Positions 44,070-49,699 of a DNA stretch of 49,699 nt are shown here, one piece after another. The DNA lies in contig MU277704.1 in NCBI GenBank assembly GCA_022385805.1, positions 248,269 to 297,967 of the forward strand, read 5' to 3'. Positions within the stretch are counted from its first letter, which is position 1. Each line of letters starts with the position of its first letter. The position numbers were made by a program, and so were the translations under genes. Source of the DNA: Pilatotrama ljubarskyi. Taxonomy: Eukaryota; Basidiomycota; Agaricomycetes; Polyporales; Polyporaceae. The notes below the pieces were generated by a model, which saw nothing but the letters and a program-made list of their open reading frames with translations, had not been told where the DNA came from and ran no database searches.

Positions 44070-47000
44070 CAGTGTTGTTCAGAGTCAAGGTTAAGGTCAC
44101 GACCGAAAGGTCGCATTCTTGACCGAGTCAAGTCAGGACGCGGTCATGACAGTGAGTCAAGGGTCAGCACGTGATATGCCCGAGGTGTCCGTGCCGGCGG
44201 GATCGACAGAGGAGTGGCTTGAACGTTGTAGCAGACTGGTATCCATCTCAGCCTGAGTGCAATGAGATTGGCTGCATTGGTTGCGAGGGATTTTGGGCCG
44301 ACGAGTCGGTCAGCAAGTGTGTTGGCATTTATCTCTCTTCACCCTATCCCTACACGACTCGAAGTGAGCTGGTAGCTGGTATCTCCATAATGCCGCCACA
44401 GACACCGCCTGCTGTTGCGAACAAGCTCGGAAACGACGAATGGGTGAAGAACCAGTTCCTTGGGAATGGAACACGTCCTGGTAACAACAAATCGCATTGG
44501 AATCGCTGGTGTAAGCGTTGCCTGGAAGCACAGGTCGAGGCCATCGTTCAGGATGAGGTTAGACGTTTCGAAGCCCATGAGCTGAACGTGCTTCGCGAAG
44601 CAGAAGCCATACAGGCAGATACTGCGTTCTCCCAATAACAACTGCATGTCACGCATTATCTTATTGTGCTCGGTCTCGACAAAATCAGTTCTCGCAAACC
44701 CAGGGTCCATGTTGCCTAAGCCGATTGTTTCGAAGTTGGATTCACTCATCACGCATCTGGCAAACTGCAAGAATGTTACAGAGAGTGTCCATAACCACGC
44801 AGTGCTCCTCAAGCAGCATAGAACTCCACCAAAGTCGAGATACGACGGCAACAAGGAGAACCAGCATCTCGGGAGCCGTGTCCAGACTCGGCGGACCCTG
44901 CTTCTCTCTCCGCTCGCCGTCGGCGGTGCTGGTCCTTCCCTTACTGGCATGTCCTCTTCCCCATCCACCCCGACACCTCTGCCTGGCGGAAGTCGACTTC
45001 TTGCACGCTCTGACACCTTGCTTCTCTCCCCTGCGCCGCCTAGTGCTGGTCTGGCCTCCTCTCCAATTACGAGGTTCATGCATATGAACTCCGACCGATC
45101 GAGCAGCACATCACCACTCAAACGGACGCACACGGAATCGGAGTCAGAATCCGAGTATGCGGCATACCTTGGGGTTGGCTCGGATGCACTTGCGTTCCCT
45201 CCTCGTCTAAAGGACGAGTTCCAAACAGATTTCTGCAAGCTTCTCCTCTCTGGCAATTGTGCCTTTCGATTGGCTGAGGCACCCTACTGGCGGTACTTCT
45301 TCACGAAGTGGATCCCTGGCTCGGAGCTTCCCAGTCGTCAGGCTGTCTCAGGCCGCATCCTGGATGCTGAGGCGGACCGCGTTGTCGAGGGGATGAAGAT
45401 ACATCTTCAGGGACGGTACGGAACAGGGCAGTCTGATGGCTGGAAGAGCATCTCAAAGGCTTCAATCATCGCGTCAATGGTGAATGCGGAGTACGATGTA
45501 CGTGTACTAACCCTCCCTGGCATGTTTGATGGCGAGCAGCTGGCTGACCACCATATCCGTATGCAGCCCTACATCCTTCACTCACACGATGTAACGGAAC
45601 AGCCCAAGACGGCAGAAAACCTTCTCAAAATTGTCGATGCCGAGATCGACTTTTGTGAGAAGGTTCTCAACATCATTCTGGCCGCATGGTGCACGGATGG
45701 TGGCGGCGATTGTGCGAAGATGCGTCGCCTCCTGAGGGCCAAGCGGCCTGACCTTGCCACGCCTCACTGCTGGTCACACCAGGTATACTTTGAACGCTCA
45801 TTGCGCCAGATCAAGAACTAAGATTGCTTCAGATCCGCTTGACTGTTGGTGACTACCTCAAGGCGAAGTTACCGGTTGTGGGCGTTCTGGATGTCGCCCT
45901 CGAGGTCATCAAGTGGTTCAACAACCACACCGGTGCGCTCGCACTTCTTCGCCAGGAGCAGCAACGGCAGTACGGTCGCGTTCTCGCCTTATTCCGCCCC
46001 GTTCCCACACGCTGGACGTCACACTACCTCTCTGGAGATCGTCTGATTGAGACAGAGGATGCCATGCGCGTCTGCATTGTTACTTCGAAGGCGAAGCTCG
46101 TCACGTGTGCTGGCAAGGAGCGGTCCCAAGTCGAGAAGGCGAAGAACCTCCTTGGCAAACTTGAGGAGCCGTTGTTCTGGAGCCTGCTTCGCGAGTGAGT
46201 CATGGGATTCACCTATACGATCTAATTTGGCTGATAGATACTAAATAGGGCACGTACACACCTTGAGCCTCTCGCCATCGCTTGCAATGCTACGCAGGGG
46301 GACAATGCTCGGCTTGATGTCGTCCTGGTCACCCTCGGTAACCTCTATCACGTCTACAGCGACACTTCCCGATTTGATGAGACCGTACGCGCGATTATGC
46401 ACAAGAGCTTGGAGATGCGATGGAGGAAGGTCGGGAGCGAGCGGGATCTGTACATCTTGGCTATCGTGTTGAATCCGTTCCTCTGCCTCGCTCCCCTTCG
46501 CAAGAACAATCCTCTTTCCACGTGTCAATCTCTCTGGCAAATGTTCAAGCGCAACTATATTCGAATGATCGAGATGCCAACGCCTGCAGACGTCACAGCA
46601 CTCTACGCGGCATTCATTGAGTACCTGAGTGGTATCGGTGAATGGTCAGATGAAGCCATGGGCCTTGAGGAGATTGCACAGATGGCAGAGCACTCGGTGA
46701 GTATAGCACTGCCCCGCAGATCACTCATGCGAACGTGCACCGGCTCACCATTACTACTATACAGGGAAATCATATCAATATGATGACAATATGGCGTGGC
46801 ATCGACACTCACGATGTCTCCGGTGCAAACGGACTTGTCAAATTCGCATTTCGGCTGTTCGCAATAGTTCCCAATTCAGCCGGTGTCGAACGGCTGTTCA
46901 GCCTCCTCGGGATTGTACAAACAAAGCACCGCAATCGCCTCGGTGTCGAGAAGTCGAGGAAGGTCGTGCTCGTCAAGGCTCATATCAACCGCACCCATGG

Positions 47001-47126
47001 CACGGGACGTCAGCAACAGCCTCGCCATTTCGGGAAGAAGGAGGCTGCCGGCGAGGAGGTCGAAGGGTCAGACGTCCCCCCCATCGCTGAAACACCCACT
47101 TGTACCACGGCCGACCTCACATCCCA
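44070..47126 (+). mobile_element. hAT-type DNA transposon, 3' end cut off by a retrotransposon
   Basis: The proposed left end begins CAGTGTTGTTC at 44070, a hAT-like terminus. It is followed by about 100 bp rich in GTCAAG/GGTCA repeats of the kind that serve as subterminal transposase sites. The preceding octamer agctcacc (44062-44069) would be the 8-bp target duplication. The transposase gene fills the interior. The right end is missing because a copia LTR starts at 47127; it should lie beyond the window on the far side of that insertion. Confidence 0.7.
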
Positions 47127-47247
47127 TGTTGAGCAGGGCTTGGCACGCAGCGGAAAGCCCGCTAGGCTCAGCTTACCTGTGGAGCACTTGATAGAGGCAC
47201 ACGTAGTGGTTGAGAGGAGAAAGCGACTTAGAGATCCGCTCCTGTAG
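44390..47247 (+). CDS. hAT family transposase, last codons supplied by an inserted LTR
   Basis: The N-terminal exon from ATG 44390 (MPPQTPPAVANKL...) carries a BED-like zinc-binding part (HWNRWCKRCLEA). The next exon runs from about 44690 to 45782, followed by 45833-46194, 46249-46696 and 46765 onward, with in-frame GT-AG junctions. The first junction (about 44.56-44.69 kb) is unresolved: the two frames differ by one base, so a small intron or a frameshift lies there. Catalytic-core landmarks are SDGWKSISKASI, CTDGGGDCAKM, ATPHCWSHQ and RWTSHYLSGDRL. The C-terminal dimerisation region is NSAGVERLFSLLGIVQTKHRN. From 47127 the frame continues into the copia LTR and stops at 47245-47247, replacing the native end. 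The enzyme cuts and joins hAT ends in the nucleus; it looks largely intact and recent. Confidence 0.85.
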
Positions 47248-47392
47248 AGCGGTCTTATATACTACTGTACATGTGGCTGTGCTAGAACTATTTAGTATCT
47301 ACCAGCCACGAACTCTATTGTCCGTGCGTCAGCACCTATGACTAAGTGCGACCGGTTGACTATGCTGCTATTACTAAGCGCCTAGTTCAACA
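47127..47392 (-). repeat. 3' LTR of copia element (family copy 2)
   Basis: A 266-bp LTR on the minus strand with the same TGTTGA...TCAACA ends as the copy at 236-502 and about 96% identity to it. It keeps a good TATA-like TATATAAG (minus strand, near 47255) that is altered in copy 1. Confidence 0.92.
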
Positions 47393-47450
47393 CTCCCCCT
47401 CGCTAAGTGCAACGGGGTGCACACGAGCGTATGGCGCTGAAAGCAGCCGA

Positions 47451-48075
47451 TTAGGCCGAGTCGTAAAACTCAAGGCCGAGTTGGTCTCTGAATTTGTTGA
47501 ACTTGACGTGACCCAAGTTCTTCGTGAAGAGGTCGGCCGGGTTATCGTTACCGTCGACGTAGAATACCTCGACAAGTCCATTCTCGATGTAGTCGCGAAT
47601 GGCATGGTAACGGATGTCAATATGCTTCGACCGACTTTCAGTGACTGGGTTCGAGCTCATAAAGAGTGATCCCTGATTGTCACCGGCAATGGGAATGGGT
47701 CCGAGTTCGTAGCCGATCTCGCCAAGCAAGTTGCGGATCCAGACTACTTGGCGACTACAGTCGCTGAGCGCCATGTACTCGGCTTCAGTGGAAGAGTGCG
47801 CAACAGTCTTCTGCGCTCTCGAATTCCAGCTGAAAATACCATTCGCCAGCTTCACGAAGTAACCCGTTTGGGAACGTCGTTTCACTGGGTCAGAGGCCCA
47901 GTCGGAGTCCGTGCATGCGCATAAGCCAAGACCCGATGCACCGTCGTATACCAGGGAATATGACCTGGTTCCGATGAGATAGCGGCAGATATACAGCGCG
48001 TAACTCAGGTGCTCGTGCGAAGGGTTCGCTGCAAACTGCGAGAGTTTGGTCACGGCAAATGCGATGTCAGGTCGT
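47451..48075 (-). CDS. Copia pol polyprotein, end of RT and RNase H (partial)
   Basis: 207 codons and a stop, open from the breakpoint at 48075. The frame starts RPDIAFAVTKLSQF, the conserved end of copia reverse transcriptase. It then shows RNase H residues in CTDSDWASD, HSSTEAEYMALSD and GDNQGSLFM, and ends GLEFYDSA. It synthesises element cDNA in cytoplasmic particles. The upstream part (rest of RT, integrase, gag) is cut off by the nested element. No stop or frameshift is seen in the visible part, which suggests a young copy. Confidence 0.92.
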
Positions 48076-48445
48076 TGATGAACTCGACGAGCGTTGGGCT
48101 GGTCGAAGATAGAGGGTGAGTCCGCCAGGTGTGTCGCAGGGGGTGACCGGGAGAGAGAGAGTGGGTGTTTGAATGTGGATGTATAGAGGCGTCGAGTAAA
48201 GACAGTGAGTGCGCGCGCGGAGACGTAGAGCGAAACGGGTCGTAAGAGTGTCCCCCCGTCCTCGAATCTCTGAACTCGCACTATATGTGTATGTAGATAG
48301 GGGCTATGATACAATCTCGGCCCTCAATGTCGGCGCTACGGTAAATGCGAACGAAACGGAAAATAAACACTTACGAGCCTGGCAACGAACTGACCGGATA
48401 CACACGGGTACCCGCTACCAGCTCAGCCGCGCGGGCTGCCCATCA
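48076..48445 (-). repeat. 3' LTR of TRIM-like element
   Basis: The proposed 370-bp LTR starts TGATGGGCAG and ends GTTCATCA on the minus strand, with TGATG/CATCA inverted ends. Its last 95 bp (48076-48170) are identical to 49605-49699. The inner boundary is inferred from the adjacent purine tract, because the matching sequence lies outside the window. Confidence 0.75.
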
Positions 48446-48455
48446 TCCCCTCCTC
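48446..48455 (-). other. Polypurine tract of TRIM-like element
   Basis: GAGGAGGGGA on the minus strand lies directly before the TGATG start of the LTR, the position of the plus-strand primer in LTR retrotransposons. Confidence 0.65.
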
Positions 48456-49584
48456 ACTGAGCACTGGACCGTCCTCGGTCCTCGTGACCCGGAGATCCCG
48501 AAGTGCAGCGGGGGAGCGTGATGCAAAGACGACGTTAACGAAATCGGTTATGGGACAGAAGTATGGCGTGACGTAGACGGGCGACGGCGGCGAGATGAAG
48601 AAGGCGGGACAAAGAAGGCGAGGCGACGCAGGAGAGGTGTTGAATCGAGGAGAGGGAAAGCAAGAGCGAGATGATGAGGACGTGGCGCCGCGAAAACGAG
48701 GGGACGAAGGTGAAGGGCGCTCGAGTGATTTGGGCAGGGCCGCGTCGGATCGCGAGATGCTCGGGGGTTCTCGGGGATGCTCGGGGATCGTGACGTTGAG
48801 GAGGCCGAGGAGACGCGGGGGCGAGACCCGTATGTTGGTCCTAGCGCGACTGTACCGAGAACAACTTGAAGCGCGGAACGATGCGGTGCGAGGACGGAGG
48901 ACCACTGGGGTGCGCGTGGCTTCCTGAGTACTAGCGCCGGGCTGGAAAGCGGTATCGCTGCGGCAGACGGCGAGGTGACTTGGACCAGCAAAGCGGCGAA
49001 CGGCGGTAATGTTGACCTTGGAGATGGGCCCGCGAGGACCTCCGGGAAACGAGCGAGGCTCGATCGAGTCTGGAATGAAGAGGCATGTGGCGGCAGCGTG
49101 TCGAGGGCGGTGGTGGTGTCCACGAGACGAGAGCATGCGCGGAGCCTGGGTTCCGGATGTGGCTGTGCTGCTTTTGCGACAGGCTCGATCGCGGGAGGAG
49201 CGTCCTTCGGCAGCTATGCAGACACGGGCAAACCAACAGCGATCGCGTTGGGCTGGAGGTCCGAACGCGAGGGTCCCAAGATACCAATGGATTGAATCGA
49301 GAACTGAGCCCCGCGGCGGCGCTGCGTTCGCGAAGGGGAAACTGGTCTTGGCTGAGCGAGCGCGAGCGGCTACTTGGTGGAGTTAGGAGGGCGGAAGCAA
49401 ACTTCAACGCGCGAGAGCCGAGGGCGGAAGCAAATGCGTGCTCCGGATAGTTGCGTGCGGAAGACGGAGACAGGCGCTGCGGGCGTGACGACGCCGGGGA
49501 GCAGAAGTTTTTGGAGGAGAGGGTTGAGGGCCCGGGATGACCGGTACCAGCCTGGAGGGACAACTGGGAAGAGAGACTCTTGTA

Positions 49585-49602
49585 CCCTCGCGGTGGGCTC
49601 CA
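49585..49602 (-). other. Candidate primer-binding site of TRIM-like element
   Basis: TGGAGCCCACCGCGAGGG on the minus strand begins two bases inside the LTR. The leading TGG would pair with the CCA end of a tRNA. I could not identify which tRNA, so the assignment rests on position and the TGG start. Confidence 0.5.
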
Positions 49603-49604
49603 GA

Positions 49605-49699
49605 TGATGAACTCGACGAGCGTTGGGCTGGTCGAAGATAGAGGGTGAGTCCGCCAGGTGTGTCGCAGGGGGTGACCGGGAGAGAGAGAGTGGGTGTTT
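49605..49699 (-). repeat. 5' LTR of TRIM-like element (truncated by window end)
   Basis: 95 bp identical to 48076-48170 in the same orientation, ending GTTCATCA at 49605 on the minus strand. The rest of this LTR, and then the remainder of the copia and hAT elements, should follow outside the window. Confidence 0.8.

Larger units (their letters stand above)
47127..48075 (-). mobile_element. Ty1-copia element inserted in the hAT element (3' part)
   Basis: In the minus orientation this segment contains the end of pol (48075-47451), a purine tract (GCGAGGGGGAG, about 47393-47403) and the LTR (47392-47127). Its 3' end abuts hAT coding sequence at 47126 (flank tccca). Its 5' part is displaced by a second LTR element that begins at 48076 and should continue beyond the window. 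Confidence 0.88.
48076..49699 (-). mobile_element. TRIM-like non-autonomous LTR retrotransposon nested in copia pol
   Basis: Read on the minus strand: a right-hand LTR (49699 to 49605, cut by the window end), a possible primer-binding site two bases inside, about 1.16 kb of interior, a purine tract (GAGGAGGGGA, 48455-48446) and a complete left LTR (48445-48076). The interior has no recognisable gag or pol; its longest frames are Arg/Ser/Pro-rich and unconvincing. If the outer LTR is full length, the whole element is about 1.9 kb. The left boundary falls exactly where copia pol homology stops. Confidence 0.8.

Noticed and set aside
44339..45256. 305-codon open frame on the minus strand inside the hAT element
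   Set aside because: It is antisense to the transposase exon, which has clear hAT motifs and working introns in the opposite direction.
48402..48419. TGGTAGCGGGTACCCGTG (minus) as a primer-binding site
   Set aside because: It would lie inside the LTR next to the 3' side of the element, the wrong place; the site just inside the other LTR fits better.
1..49699. CRISPR arrays, rRNA and tRNA genes, telomeric repeats
   Set aside because: No regularly spaced repeats, conserved rRNA cores, tRNA folds or telomere motifs were visible; a eukaryotic nuclear window is not expected to hold CRISPR arrays.

Overview
This window looks like nuclear DNA of a basidiomycete fungus, most likely an Agaricomycete (possibly Polyporales; the order is inference). 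The reasons are many short GT-AG introns, mostly about 50-65 nt with CTRAY-like branch sites, GC-rich codons, and the gene content: an F-box/leucine-rich protein, a non-reducing polyketide synthase, a KRE6/SKN1-type GH16 membrane protein, fungal C2H2 regulators, and Ty1-copia and hAT elements. All exon structures were assembled by hand from splice signals and reading-frame continuity, without transcript data.

Layout. 1-502: 3' end of a Ty1-copia element (end of pol plus LTR). 0.5-3.3 kb: no recognisable gene. 3.35-4.69 kb: C2H2 zinc-finger gene A. 5.27-6.97 kb: F-box protein. 7.33-7.72 kb: a TA-flanked MITE. 8.05-9.74 kb: a tandem pair of small Gly/Gln/Asn-rich proteins with the same intron plan and similar promoters. 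9.85-15.69 kb: a complete seven-exon polyketide synthase (KS-AT-PT-ACP-TE, no SAT domain). 16.98-18.32 kb and 21.34-22.80 kb: zinc-finger genes B and C. 23.26-24.12 kb: small heat shock protein with a heat-shock element. 24.50-27.70 kb: SUMO-activating enzyme subunit UBA2. 27.7-32.7 kb: gene-poor. 32.71-35.54 kb and 37.21-41.80 kb: two divergently transcribed cell-surface glycan genes (GH16 KRE6/SKN1-like, and a membrane GT2 glycosyltransferase). 42.7-43.05 kb: a weak small gene. 44.07-49.70 kb: a nest of transposons. A hAT element is interrupted near its 3' end by a copia element, and that copia is interrupted in pol by a short non-coding LTR element (TRIM-like) whose second LTR runs off the window.

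The most interesting signal is the zinc-finger trio A, B and C. The three genes lie in both orientations on both sides of the polyketide synthase. All share an identical 19-bp sequence, CGAGTGCGTCGATGTTCAA, about 150-200 bp upstream of the start codon and in the same orientation relative to the gene. Their proteins share a degenerate first finger, a His-Trp junction between fingers 2 and 3, a PxKRxR basic motif before finger 1, and a KEN tripeptide. This suggests a co-controlled, possibly self-regulating and proteolytically controlled regulator family. That is a hypothesis to test, not a demonstrated function.
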